From assembly GCA_002007465.1 (NCBI GenBank), contig LNAC01001222.1, positions 1 to 64,000 on the forward strand: a stretch of 64,000 bases of DNA, in the 5' to 3' direction. Source of the stretch: Ailurus styani (taxonomy: Eukaryota > Chordata > Mammalia > Carnivora > Ailuridae). Shown piece by piece: positions 22,181-34,274 of the stretch. A program made the translations under genes and the position numbers. The notes under the pieces are model-generated. The model made no database searches. It was not told where the DNA came from and worked only from the letters and a program-made list of their open reading frames with translations. The first letter of the stretch is position 1, and every line of letters starts with the position of its first letter.

Positions 22181-23050
22181 TTGATGGACCCTCAAAAACC
22201 CTTGCCTCTTAGGCACTGTGCTCTGAGACATATTAACTGTGTTTAGATTTTTTTCTTCCCCAGTTAAATGTGTTTTTTTTTTCCAAATTGTTGTCATGGT
22301 GTGAAAGAACAATTTTAGTTACAATGGAGGCTAGTTAAAATAGTTAAAAGACTATTTAAATAGTCTTTTTTTAAAAAACTAATGGCTTTTGCTTATTTCT
22401 CACGTATTGTCCAATTTTGTTTTATAATGTTTCTTTCAGTACTTTAAAAATAAAATCCTTGCTAAGTATATTAGATCCAGAATATGGCTATAAATTCAAA
22501 AGTAGTAAAATGGGTACTTTCAAGGGGGAGGAGTAAAAAGGGAAGAGAAGGAATCACTTATTTTTCAAAGTTAAAAGGTCACAGAAGTAATAAAAATTGC
22601 CTTGAATTTTAAAACCATTGTCTTAAAACAACAACAAACAGTTGGAATATGTCAGATACCAAGTCTTGGGATATAAGGAATGTTTGCCATTGATGAAAGG
22701 TTGACTTACGCTACTTTGTAAATAACCATTAAGCATAAAAAATACTGAACAGAATAGAGGAGTGGGTACTTGTTAGCTCTCTTTTGAGGGTTCCAAGGAC
22801 ACTTACAAAGACTTTTTCAAAGATTTCACACTGCAACTTGTTTTAGAACCCCAGAAATCTCAGCCTTACAGCTGTTGTAAGGAGTGTCTCTTGGTAATTC
22901 TGGAGATTTTAAAAGGCTTGTTGCTCTTTCTAGTGGAACTGGTCAGATGGTTCCTGACAGGTGGTTTAACTTTAGATACCAGGAGGCAAGAATCAGAATG
23001 GAGTGGGAAGACAAAGGGCTAATGTTCAGCTGCTTGAAGACGTCACTAAG
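22181..23050. other. No recognised feature
   Basis: Unique, AT-rich sequence. A 98-codon plus frame at 22884-23180 enters the L2 and has no recognisable homology. Confidence 0.5.
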
Positions 23051-23059
23051 ACAAGAACA

Positions 23060-23350
23060 TTTCCCACTCCAGTCTCTGGATCTTTGTTTATGTTATCTCT
23101 TTTTCAAAAAAGATCTATTACTCAAAGTCAAGCTCAAATGTCACCGTCTAGAAGAAGCTTTCTTTGATCATGTGAATTAAAGCCATCTCATTCCCCTCAT
23201 TTCTATAGTGCATTGATGATATTCATGGCTCTATCTACATACCATCTTCATCACAAATCATCTTCTCTAGTAGTTGGGATGCCATTTAGGCAGGGCTTAC
23301 ATCTTAAGTGTCTTTGTAACAATTCCTAGCACGTAGCACATGTGAATGAT
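23060..23350 (+). mobile_element. L2 LINE 3' fragment
   Basis: 'agctcaaatgtcaccgtcta', 'gaagctttctttgatca', 'ggcagggcttacatctta' and 'ctagcacgtagcaca' follow the L2 3' end in plus orientation, strongly diverged. Confidence 0.7.
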
Positions 23351-23500
23351 CTGAAGGCATCCTCATCTTTAAATGGGAATGACAAGCCACCAACTTCACA
23401 TATTGTTCTGAATACTATTGCTGCAAAACAAATTACCACAAAACTTAGCAGTTTAAAATAATGATTTTATTGTGCTCACGACTTGCGGGTTAGGCATTTA

Positions 23501-23528
23501 TTTATTTTGAAAAGATTTATTTATTTAT

Positions 23529-23566
<38 letters not shown>

Positions 23567-23700
23567 AGAGGGGGAGAGGGAGAGAGAATCTTAAGAAGAC
23601 TCCACGCCGAATCTGGAGCTCAACCTCACGACCCTGAGATCATGACCTGAACTGAAACCAGGAGTTGGACACTTAACTGAATGAGTCACCCTGGTGCTCC
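23501..23700 (-). mobile_element. CAN-SINE, older subtype, with (GA)n
   Basis: Reverse copy with 'aaagatttatttatttatgg', a long GA tract (about 23529-23562), 'gaccctgagatcatgacc' and a decayed head 'aatgagtcaccctggtgc'. GTTAGGCATTTA / GTTAGGAATTTA (23489, 23705) is the probable duplication. Confidence 0.88.
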
Positions 23701-23719
23701 TTGTGTTAGGAATTTAGAC

Positions 23720-25025
23720 AGGGTTCATCTGAGTTTAGCTTTTACTTGGGGTCACTCATGTGGGTAGAGTCAGACGTTGGTTGGGGCTGGCATCAACTTA
23801 CAAGCTCAACTGGGCTGGATGTCCAAGTTGGCTCACTCAGGACTGGCAGATGACCAGAGCACCCATCTGTGGCCTCTTCTGAGTGACAATGGAAGGGTAA
23901 TCAGCTTTCTTAGATGAAAGTTTAGGGTTCCAAGTGCAAGGTTAAAGCAAACAAAATGGAAGCTGCACTGTCTTGCATGACCTGGACTTGAAAGCTCATT
24001 GTGTTATGTTTAATATAATCTATCACTGTAAGTGTTCACAAGTCATTCAGTTTCAAAGGAAGGGGAATTAGACTCTGCCTCTTGATGGGGGTATCAAAAT
24101 CACATTGTAAAAGAACAAATGAGATGGGAGATATTGTTGTGACAAACTTTGAAAAATATAAGGTGCCACATACAAATAATATATATGAAAGCACTTTGGA
24201 CCCCAGAGAATTATACTCATATTCACTCATATTTTACCTTCCTTTAAATTTTTTTTTATCATACCACCTTTTGAACTTTGACTTATTGAGTTCTATGCCA
24301 GGTCTGATACTTACCTAATGAGTTACACTCAAGGTCTATGGCAAAAATGTTAATATGCAGAGATTGGGCAATAGTGCTCAGAACTTTGAATTTGTCTGCC
24401 CTGCTGCTCCACTCTTCTTTCTTTCTTCTGATATCTTTTGACTACTCTTACCTTTTGACTACTCAGCCTTTTATAAGACTGGTTCTCTATGCCGTATTTC
24501 TCTTCATTGGTGTTCTTGGGGTATCTTCATCGTCTCATTTTAGAAGCAAGGGATTTTTGATGAATAGAAACATTTCATTTTTATGAGGGATTTAATTTTA
24601 ATCCCCCATTGTCCACAGTTGGAAAGAATTATTATCTTAGCCCAAATCTCCTTAGATGAGATTTTTTTGTTTGTTTGTTTATTTTTGTCCTTAGGTAAGT
24701 GAAAAAGAGAGCAAGAATAAAGAGAATGCCTCTTTTTGCTGGGGATGTGGGTCCATCCCAAGAAAAGTACCCAGGAGACTACCTGATATAGTAGACCCTG
24801 AGGAAATATTTGTTACAGATAGAGTTAAACAGATCAATATTCACCTGGTGCTGACCACATATTAGATAGACACTAGTTAGTGGATGCAAAGAAATATGAA
24901 GAGCCAGCTAGCTGGAAAGACAACTCTTCATCAAAGAAGCAGAAAACTAACAAAACAATTCTGTTCTGTAAGTTCCAAAGCGGTATAGTGGTATAACCAC
25001 TAGTGGTATAACCGTAAGTTATAAT
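23720..25025. other. No recognised feature
   Basis: Unique sequence. Frames at 24082-24318, 24338-24586 and 24540-24761 overlap or are short, with no recognisable product. Confidence 0.5.
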
Positions 25026-25029
25026 CTTG

Positions 25030-25150
25030 GGAAAAGTGGACAGAACTTGCATTCTTAGGACACCTGCTGTGTGCTAGTTGATTGACTCCCTCATTTCACT
25101 GAATCCTCACAACAGAGCTACAGGAGTGAAACAGAGAAGGGAACTGATAG
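25030..25150 (+). mobile_element. MIR fragment
   Basis: 'acacctgctgtgtgctagtt', 'ctcatttcactgaatcctca', 'caacagagctacagg' follow the MIR 5' half on the plus strand. Confidence 0.6.
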
Positions 25151-27953
25151 AGTAGAGAAGGGCATAAAGAACCCAAAGTCTTGCACTTTGCAAGGGAAGG
25201 AACCAGAACAAACTTCAGCCGCCAACATTAATGTCGACTGACTTTCCCCGGCTGTGACCCCTATCCTCAGGATAGCAAGACTCCCTTTCCTCTTCTGAGA
25301 TCTTTTTCAGCTTAGTCTTACAGGCTGTTACATGACCGGGGCTAATTAATAAGGCAATTCTGCGCTGTTGGCTATATCTTTCTAAGAGACTATTTGATGC
25401 CCAAACTGATCAGGGTTCAATTTTTCCAATGGCCACTGGAGGGCTCCCCACTGTAAGCTTTCTAGACAATCACCAGGTATTACTGTAACATGCTTTTTGT
25501 TGTTGTTGTTGTTGTTCTCGCTGAAGTTTGATTAATTCCAGGACTTTGGGAGTTGGTGAGTGACTATGTCACTCTTAAAAATGAGGGATGAATAACATTT
25601 GGCTGGAGCTAGATTGAGTCAACTTTGGGCAGAGGTCATATGAGGATCTTGCCCCACAGTTCTTTATGTATCCTTGAAGCCAGGCTGCCCACACTTTGTT
25701 TCTCAAGTCCCAAGCCCACACAGAATTCAAGCAATACACCTAAACTTCTCGCCTACAACACTGCATCTACATTTGGCCTTCTTTGCTGACCACCAGCTTC
25801 TCACTGCCCTCCAGGCTGGACTCTGCCCTAGGGCCTAAGACCTCAGCCAGGGCAAGGATGTAATTTGTTCACTGCTGGAGCCTTGGGATATTTTTCAAAT
25901 GGACCTCCAGGCTCTTTGCCCCTGTGTTGTCTTAAAGCAAGGAGAGGCCGATATGAGGGGATCAAGGAGGTTCCAGTTTGTTGTCAAACAAAATGCATTC
26001 TCTACTCTCTATAACTTTTCCCTGCTGGTTTATATATCACCTTGTCTGCTGCATTTACAGTTTAAAGCACAGAGAGAGAAGGAAATGTTGAACTCAGTGA
26101 AATATGCTGTGATGGCAGAATTTCACATCACAACAAGATGACATTTTTTCAGCAAAGACTTTTGAGCCCTCCAAAATATACCAGAAAGAATGACACACTG
26201 GGGTTGTTTGGCTGTTCATGGACACTCGAACTTTTGAATAATGATTTCAGAGGACCTATCCTGCTAGAAAGTTGTTTGGAAACTAAAGCGGAACTTTAAA
26301 TAGGGTCTTCTCAATGAAAAACACTGCTAAAGTTTAAGCAAGAATGATTTTGTTCGAAAGCAAATTGCTTCAACTCTGGAGTGATTTTCAACAGAAGAAA
26401 CCGGGAGAGGCAGATGTGCTTCGTGACAGACTCAGGTAGACACAAGAACTAGTTCTGTGTACCCCTACTGTTTCAAATCGGCCACCTCTGACAAAAATTG
26501 AGAAAACCGGAATGCTGAATGTCATGTTCATTGTTGTATTTCGAGACCAAAACTCCAATGAAAAGCAGATCTCCACTGACCAAACAAATGCAAATTGTCT
26601 GGTCAGTTGGTGGTAATTGGTCTCCTTAACCCTCTGGTACCCCTATGAGCTGAAATCATTGTTTTCTTCTTAGGGATGGAAGGGCAGAAGCATACAGCAG
26701 GCACGCAATTGGCTCTGGCCTGCCAGATTGTGGTTATGGTGATGAAAGTGGCTTGGTTCCTGTCTTGGCTCATGCGCACTCATGTTGAGTAACTAGGTCC
26801 CACCTGACACTGTAGTTTCCATCTTCACCTCCTGCAGCAGTGGCGTTGGATGCGTGAAGCCTTTTGGCAAGAGATCTTTATAGGCAAGATTAGATGGTAG
26901 GCTTTCCATAGAAGCCTCCCTACCCAAGCTGTTTAATGTTCTGAATTACAAAAGTCGGAGACGAGACCACTAATCAAAACCGGAGAAGAGAGTAGACATT
27001 CCCATTGGCTCAGGTTTGACTAGTCCAGTCAGAAGTCAAGTGAGTATCCACCGACCCATAAGCCTGACAGCAATTTTCCACCCCGGTGGGAGCAAGCAGC
27101 AGCATCTATGTGGTTTGGTTCTAATGACATTAAATTGCCAACACCAAGCTCTGCAGCTTTTATCTCAGAAAACTCCACCCTCCCAAGTCCACGGTCGGCA
27201 ATTCCACCCACAGCCTGGATTCTGGGATTCTGCTTGGGTGGTATGGAGAGTAAGTCCTACCCTGGCTAGATCCCATCTCCTGCCTGAGCCTTCGTCATGC
27301 CGAAATAACTGGAGGGGGGGATGTCCTTTAAGACATGGGCTGCTAAGTGCAAGGCAACTGCCTCTGTACCACTTAGTATTAATTATTTAATTGACCAACA
27401 GAGGAAGCAGATAAGTAATACCCGGAGAGCTTTAGCCTTATCCTAGTTTCAATTTCAGCTAATCTTCCATCTTCTGGAAATGCCTATGTGGGTTTTCTCA
27501 GTAAGTGCAGTCAGCAAGTCTGAACAAAACCCTCCTCTGCTGTCTGACATGGCTATGTTTGGGCTCATATCCTGCAACACTGCATGACCAAGACGGCTTT
27601 GCTGGTGCTCCGGGCCAAGTGAAATTGTCTCAATGACAAACGTATGCCTTTATGAAAGAAAATAGAAATTTCTTGGACGGAAATGAGTCTGAGAGAATTG
27701 GGTCCTCCATCTTGAACTTGAAAGAAATGTGGAAACCGTACACTCCTCAATGATCAGGGATGAGGAATAAGGGAAACATTTTTAAATGGAGATATAAGGG
27801 AAATTGATAAGAGGAACGATCTCTATATACAACCCACACACATTTGGACAAGTCAGAGAATAATTTTCGTTGGTTCTTGGCACTGCTTTATTATAGCATG
27901 GCAGGAGACTTTGCTGGACATGGAGGCTGGAATGGCATCGAAAACCAGAATCA
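25151..27953. other. Single-copy stretch, no gene found
   Basis: 2.8 kb without a repeat I can name, of moderate GC. A (TTG)n run lies at about 25499-25516. The longest frame (27016-27390, +, 124 codons) has no recognisable domain. No paired splice sites with a sensible reading frame could be assembled by eye. Confidence 0.5.
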
Positions 27954-28160
27954 GGGCGCCTGGGTGGCTCAGTGGGTTAATGCCTCTGCTTTCGGCTCAG
28001 GTCATGATCTCAGGGTCCTGGGATCGAGGCCCGCATCGGGCTCCCTGCTCAGCGGGGAGCCTGCTTCCCCCTCTCTCTCTCTCTGCCTGCCTCTCTGCCT
28101 CCTTGTGATCTCTCTCCCTCTGTGAAATAAATAAATAAAATCTTAAAAAAAAATAATAAA
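27954..28160 (+). mobile_element. CAN-SINE, young subtype
   Basis: Plus copy: 'gggcgcctgggtggctcagt', 'tcatgatctcagggtcctgg', 'gatcgaggcccgcatcgg', CT-rich stretch, 'ataaataaataaaatctt' and an A-rich tail to about 28175. The head carries the RNA polymerase III A and B boxes typical of tRNA-derived SINEs. Confidence 0.95.
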
Positions 28161-28960
28161 AAATAAAAAAAGATACAGAAAGAAGTGGTGATGCTATGTG
28201 AAGNCAGAGCCTCTCAAAACAGTTTACAAGACCCCAGGGTTAGAGATAGAAATTGTGATCATTCACAGAATTCATTCTCCCAGAATCACATGCAAAGTCA
28301 ATGTGAACTCGGAGCCCACGATCTAAAATCTGGAGCAGCGCTGGCCATTGCCAGTGAGGTTGAAATAAGGCACCAGGTAGGATAAATAAGTTTGTGAATT
28401 ATATGGTGTCCTTTGCATTTCCATTAGAGGGCATTCTTGCTTCACAGATTCCTGGGTTTTCTGGTCATCAGAGAGCCTTTTCTTCCAAGGCAGGTCTGCA
28501 TGATAGGTGGTCTGACCTGGCAAATGGCATGCCAAGCAAGGTAAGAGAAGTTGAGAGGAAACAATATGGCATTTCTTTTTTCCTGCTTTCAAATCAAAAG
28601 TGCATATCCAAGGTTAACAGAAAGTGGCTTGGGCCAAAACTGTTTTCCTGGGAATTTTTTTTTTTTCATTTCACAAACCTTGTACACAGTACTTCCATGG
28701 ACCGCCAGAGCCTTTCCCGGGGGAGGCCGAAAGGGGAGACAGTTGATTTTTTAGAAAGATTGTGCAAATGCAGCCAAGCAAACAGGAAGGTGCCTGGAGT
28801 CCTAGACGGGGGCCTTTCCTCCCGATGTGCAGTCACTGGGGCCCTGTGGGGGGGATGCAGCCAGGGCTGAAGCAAACCGAGTACCTTCCCCAGCATCTCC
28901 AGCCTCTCCGGCTGGCTAGCTGCTTCCCTAGTCCTGATCTGGTTACCATCGCATGTACAT
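28161..28960. other. Single-copy stretch with one N
   Basis: Unique sequence with a single undetermined base at 28204. A 158-codon plus frame at 28394-28870 overlaps a minus frame at 28323-28592 and matches nothing I know; a T run at about 28658-28667 lies within it. Confidence 0.45.
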
Positions 28961-28984
28961 TGATTGTGTGTAAGTAGGCATGGC

Positions 28985-29021
<37 letters not shown>

Positions 29022-29252
29022 GATTGTGTGTAAGTAGGCACGGCGGGTATGTGTGTGTGTGTGTTGATTGTGTGTAAGTAGGCACGGCGGGTGTGTGTGT
29101 GTGTGTGCTGATTGTGTGTAAGTAGGCACGGCGGGTGTGTGTGTGTGTTGATTGTGTGTAAGTAGGCACGGCGGGTGTGGGTGTGTGTGTTGATTGTGTG
29201 TAAGTAGGCACGGCGGGTGTGTGTGTGTNGTGTGTGTGTGTGTGTGTGTGTA
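28961..29252. repeat. GT-rich minisatellite, six units
   Basis: The core TGATTGTGTGTAAGTAGGCA followed by (C/T)GGCGGGT and a variable GT run repeats at 28961, 29021, 29065, 29109, 29149 and 29191, spaced 60, 44, 44, 40 and 42 bases. One N at 29229 lies in the last GT run. Two long minus-strand frames with Thr-His-Thr-His and VPTYTQ repeats are translations of this repeat. Confidence 0.93.
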
Positions 29253-29599
29253 GATCAGGCATGTGAACATCCCTGAATGAGAGCTCAGTGCGTGCCTATG
29301 GCGCTGGAGCCATCACTAGGGTGCTCCAGTTTCGGAGAAGGCATCAAGCGGAATGGTGCTGACGAAGTGGTTGATAACTTTCCCCTGGCCGTGCTCCGAA
29401 TGAGGGAGATACATGTAGAAAGTTAGGCTTTCTGATGGATGGCAAAGCACCTGTGGACGATACAGGTATTTCTAAGGGCACACGTGGGGTGGGGATGAGA
29501 CACAACAAAGGAGACGTTGCTTCCTGCCGGAAGGGGCTGGCAGTGTCTCCCAAAGACAGAGGAGAGTACTCTGCTGGCTGGGGGAACTTACCTCTCAAG
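29253..29599. other. No recognised feature
   Basis: GC-moderate unique sequence between the minisatellite and an LTR. An 84-codon minus frame (29344-29598) has no recognisable domain. Confidence 0.45.
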
Positions 29600-29945
29600 A
29601 CGTGTTGATTCGAGCTGCTATAACAAAGTCCTGGTGGTGTCTAAAGAGCAGGAATTTATGTCTCCAGTTCCGTCGGCTGGACGGCTGGGATCACAGCGTG
29701 GTCAGGTGCTGGTGGGAGCCCCCCTTCTGGCTGCGGACTGCTGACTTCTTGGTACCTCCTCCCCGGAACCAGAGCGAGAGATTTCTCTGGGTCCCTTTTG
29801 TAAGGACACTAATCCCATTTGTGAAACTTCTGCCTTAACGACCCAATTACTTTCCCAAGGCCCCACCTCCAAATACCATCACACTGGGATTAGAGTTTCA
29901 ACCTCTGGATTTTGGGGAGACACAAACATGCAGTCCATCCAATGA
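29600..29945 (-). mobile_element. MaLR solo LTR (MST/MLT1-like)
   Basis: Read on the minus strand it shows the MaLR order: a start with cytosine-rich 'ccccaaaatccagaggttga'-like text, 'ggtggggccttgggaaag', 'gggattagtgtccttac', and an end with 'gaattcctgctc' and 'gactttgttatagcagctcg'. No internal retroviral sequence is adjacent, so it looks like a solo LTR. The exact subfamily is not certain. Confidence 0.7.
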
Positions 29946-32640
29946 TGGGAGAGCTCAGTGGGGTGTACTCATAGGAACTTTTGAACCCTTCCCGGTCACC
30001 CTCGGGTGGCTCAGGATTAAGGCAGAGAGTGGTGAGTGTTCTTTATCAAGGCATTGGGTTGGGGAGCCAGGCTGCAAAAAGAGGGGTGCAGACGTGGGAT
30101 ATAAAGCTCTCTACCTTGGGCCTTAGAGTTGCCCCAGAGTCGAACCAAAAAAAAAAAAAAAAAAAGTAGCTGCCTTTTACCGTGATGAAAAGGGTTTCAC
30201 GATGTGGAGTGGTTGTAGAGAATCATGTCAGGACAGTAACAGATAGATTTTACGAGATTCTTAAAGTACAAAGTTGGCAGAGGACTGAAGGATTGATGAA
30301 TTTTGGGAGAAACCAGATGACTAAACTTGTCTCTAATGGGCTTCGGTTCGAGACCCTGGGCAGGAAAATGAAACCTGTGGCAGGAGGGTGAGAGGGCAGG
30401 GCCCGCAAGCAGTCCCCTTGGCAAGACCTGGATGCAAAGTCATGGTAATTACCGCCCCGGGAAGAGAAAGCCTTGTTCTCTCCTGCAGCCCGCAGCTCCT
30501 GGTTTTACAACTGAAGCTCCTGGCCCTGGTTTTCATTTGGGCTCTGCAGCAACAAAGCACCTTTGGCCCAAATCTCTCACTTTCTATTTTTAAAAAAAGC
30601 AAGGATTTAGGCATCCGGGGGAACCTATAATTTACCCAGCATTTGAAACAATCAAACCTGCCCCAAGGCACGGGTGAAGCTCAGGTCCTCCTGCACGGGT
30701 TCTGATGGTCCCCCCCAAACGCTGAAGGATGCCTTTTTTGTGAGGTGCAGGCCCCGCTGGTTCCCTGGCTGGGTGCATTTTCTGTCTCATATAATGGAGC
30801 AAAGAAGTGGGTGTGCTCACGGGTAGAATGTGGAACCTAACGCTGGGTTCTGTTTATAGGCCTTCAGCTTGCAAAACAGGAGATGGTTTGCCAAGTTTAG
30901 AACCCTCTGGAAACCTGTGGATTTGGAACTCCAGATAGAATTCCAAGGTTTTTTTTGAGGTTCGAGCTCTTTCAACTTTTGGCACCAATGTGACTTCCTG
31001 TTTCTAAGAAAAAAAAGCTTTAAAAAGTTCCATTGAAAGAACTTCTCAAGTGCCCTGGACATCCAGTGGTTTTCACAAAACAGTATTTTGATGAGTTAAG
31101 TGTAAATGTATCAGAAACATATGGATTAAATTTCCCTTGAAACAGGCAGGGGTTTGAAAAAAGGGGAGCAAGCAGGCCAGACACACTTCAGGGTTTTACC
31201 GAACCCGAAACATCTGAGAAGCTCTTGGAGGTGTGTGAGTGAGTCCCAGCCTCTAGCGCCGGCCCACCCGGCTGGCACCCATCTCCCGAACCGTGGTGGG
31301 GTTTGCACGTTGGGGAAGCGTGATGCTCGTGGAACCGAAGCCAGTTTGTCCCAACCCGGATCTGGGCCCATGCCTCACCTCCCCGCCCCAGTATTCCAAC
31401 CCCGAGAAGAGCAGTGGGCAGTGCCTTTGGGGGGCGGGGGGCTGAGGACCAAAGCACAGGGGCCTGGCCACAAGATTGCCATAAACTGGCGTCCGATGAA
31501 ATGAGAACCCACTGAAGCCTCCATTCCAAACTTGAACTGGACCAGTTGCTTGGAAGGGCGATGTTTTCCCTGCTCTGCCTTCCTCTCTTTCCCTCTCTAG
31601 GTCAGGTCCTGCTTTGTCTCCCTGGTCTTGGCGGACACTAGAAGCAAGAGGTCTCAAACTCACCGTCCAGGAAACGTGTTCTCACATGATTTCCACCTCC
31701 ATTCACTGGAGGCAGAAGTTTGAATGCAGTTCAGGGAAGCACCAGGATCCGGAGGGTTTGGGGTGGGGGGAAGAGGGGCAAAAAGCTTTCCTGAGAAACA
31801 CTGACTTGTGAAGGTTGACTCTGGGGCATGTGGATCACGCTGCCCAGAGCAACGGCCTTGGAAAGGGAACAAGGGACCTAGACCAGTGAGGCAGCTGAGC
31901 AGTTCAGTTTTTCCAGGAAACCAAGAATTCCCAGAGAGAGTAAAGACATTTTTCCTTTTTTTTTCTTCATCCTGTTTGCTTTCTTAGAAGATGATGTAGG
32001 TCTTCTCCTTCTGTTTCTCAAAGATCCCTGTTTGCAGCCATATGCTCTGCACCCAGTTACCTCAGAGCTGGGCCCCTTTTTTGTGGGTAAGGAAATGAAA
32101 GACTGAAAATGTTTCTGATTTCTGTTGTGCGGGGACTGTCTCAGAGCTCAGGTCTTCTGAGTCACATGCGGCCCTCCGTCATCTCATTTTCAGCCTTTTA
32201 GGGGATTTCCAGCAGTGGGACTATTTATTGGTAGGCAAGTTCAAGTAATAAGAAAGCTGGAAACCAGAAGTTCTCGGCCCTTCCGAGGTCAAAACAGATT
32301 TGAACTAGCTTTAAAGAAAGCGTCTTTTAATTGAAAGACTGTTTGGCTGGGCATCAAAAGAGCTGGGCAGAGGCTGGCCTTTGTGTTTTCTATAATTAAG
32401 GCAGCTATACTATTAGTTCCTCAGTTTCCCCATATTCCAGGAAGGAAGCACTTGTATATTACCTTGATAATTAGTGGGAGGATAATATGAAATGCTTCAA
32501 ACTTCTTGAGGGCAATGCTGTCACATGAAAAAAAAAAACTATATTATACAAAGCCTAGAATTATGGTGTATTCAAGTATAACGCTGAATGTATTAGGAAA
32601 ATTGCTTCATTCTTCTCCCCCTCCCCCACCCGCCAGTAGC
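29946..32640. other. GC-richer single-copy stretch, no gene found
   Basis: 2.7 kb without repeats I can name. It holds a 19-base A run at 30147-30165 and a CpG-dense patch at about 31240-31355. Frames on both strands between 31126 and 31663 (up to 136 codons) overlap each other and reflect the GC content; none shows a known domain. Confidence 0.5.
31240..31355. promoter_or_regulatory. CpG-dense patch, candidate regulatory DNA
   Basis: About ten CpG dinucleotides occur within roughly 115 bases, against very few in the neighbouring unique DNA. It is far shorter than a classical CpG island, and no transcript start can be tied to it. Regulatory function is a guess. Confidence 0.3.
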
Positions 32641-32644
32641 CTAC

Positions 32645-32880
32645 AACTAATAATAGTAATTATTTATGAGGCGCTTGCTATATGCTAGGTATTTTAGGTG
32701 TTCTCTGCATATTAACTCATTCTGTCTTCCCCATGACACTAATAAGTAGGTTCTTTTATCATCTGATGGGGAAACCAAGATACGGATAAGTAATTTGCTC
32801 AATTGGCCAACATAGTTTTGGCAAAGTCAGGCTTTGAACCATGGCTGTCAACTCCGGGGCACATATTCTTAACGTCTGTA
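32645..32880 (+). mobile_element. MIR, nearly complete
   Basis: 'aattatttatgaggcgcttg', 'ctatatgctaggtatttt', 'atattaactcattctgtc', 'gatggggaaaccaagata', 'caggctttgaaccatggctg', 'attcttaacgtctgta' follow MIR from start to end, plus strand. Confidence 0.85.
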
Positions 32881-33013
32881 GGAGAAGGAATTTTATCTTC
32901 AGGTCAGATGATCCCAATTCTACTGTTGAGTTCTCTGATCTTGAAAAGAACCCCATGAAACTTTTCTCCCTCTCAAATATTTTTACAAGCAAATAATTAT
33001 GTTGAAGTAAAGC

Positions 33014-33061
<48 letters not shown>

Positions 33062-33066
33062 CACAC
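33014..33066. repeat. (AC)n microsatellite
   Basis: About 52 bases of AC with one GC interruption. The Cys-Val repeat in the minus frame across it is an artefact. Confidence 0.95.
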
Positions 33067-34274
33067 ATTTCCCTGTAATTTGCCATCTCAAGATGCAGTG
33101 CCAATGGAGACTTCTTCAAACAAAATGCTTTGTAACATCATGTGGAGAAACTACCCTCTAGGTTGGTAGAAAGACCTATATAAAAAAAGCTTCAGGAGGA
33201 GAAAATCGTCTGTCTCCTTTAATTAAAAGCAAATTTTTGAAGTCTCTGGGAAAGCAAGGAAAGTGTATAGATACCTATTGAAGTTGGTGTAGAAATCAAT
33301 ACTGAGGAAACTCTCAAGGTGAGCTTGGGGTCTTGGAGGGAAAACAAGAAAGCTGGAAAATTGGAAACCTGTTTCCCCTTGCCTAGGTGACTGTCAAGAG
33401 GGGTGATTGGAGCTGGTTACCAAAAGCTTGCTCTCCAACCAGCAAAACCCCAATTGAGCAGGGGTGGGGGGGTGGGCACAGAAAGCACAAACGGAAGTGT
33501 TCGCATATAGGTCTCACCACCAAGGAGAAGAAAAGGGTCTGCCAAACCGTGCATAAGCTTCAAAGAACTGCTGAAGCCTTGGAGCCCTGGAAGGCTATTT
33601 TGACTTTAAGGAAAGGCTTGTGCTAGGTTTTGTTTCTATGGAAATAAAGCAATTAACTTAAATGGCATTTGAAAACTATTTAGTGCAAAAAGATACCGAA
33701 TGGCATTTGTTTTCATTTTACACGAAATTGTGTATGATTGTCTCAGTTAGCAACTGGAGATCAACATGTGCTGATGCTCCATCTTATTTTTAATTAAATG
33801 TTTCTTTTATTCTTAGAAAAATGACATGGATTGGACCAGGTACCTGAAGGTGTGACCCAATGATATTGCCCGAGGAAAGCCTTCCTGGGTGATTTTTGCA
33901 ACTGTGTGTGAAACACCATTGTTCTGCCTGAGGTACCTACTGGAATTTCGGATTGAGCTTTTAGGGTGAGAGTGACATATTCGGACTTGCCTTGAAAACA
34001 ACAAAGCACAACGTGTTGATTACTGTCCTACTTTACTCTCGACACAGGCTGAAAGTAGGGTTAAGAAAATGTTTTCCAGTTCACGAAAGTCTCCCCAATG
34101 ACACACCTCCCTTCTGTGTTGTTATATGGCGCCCCTCTTTCCCCCTTTTGTAGGATGGGTATAGGATAATGCTTCTCAAACAATTCACTTGGATTTCATG
34201 TGAAAAATGCAGCTTCTGAGCCTATAGGTCTAGGGAGAAGCTCAAGATTTTGCATTTCTTTTCTTTTCTTTTTT
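33067..34274. other. No recognised feature
   Basis: Unique sequence. Frames at 33387-33626 (+) and 33794-34009 (-) are short and match nothing I know. Confidence 0.5.

Noticed and set aside
27016..27390. 124-codon plus-strand frame in single-copy DNA
   Set aside because: No recognisable domain, a minus frame overlaps it, and no splice or promoter evidence was found.
28961..29252. Repeat-spacer look of the 20-base core with variable text between
   Set aside because: The 'spacers' are only GT runs of varying length, so this is a minisatellite and not a CRISPR array.
28666..29270. Long minus-strand open frames of up to 198 codons rich in Thr-His and VPTYTQ repeats
   Set aside because: They are translations of the GT minisatellite in two frames and include an N; no gene context exists.
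31126..31663. Stack of overlapping frames on both strands (up to 136 codons)
   Set aside because: All arise from GC-rich DNA with few stops; both strands are equally open and no domain is visible.
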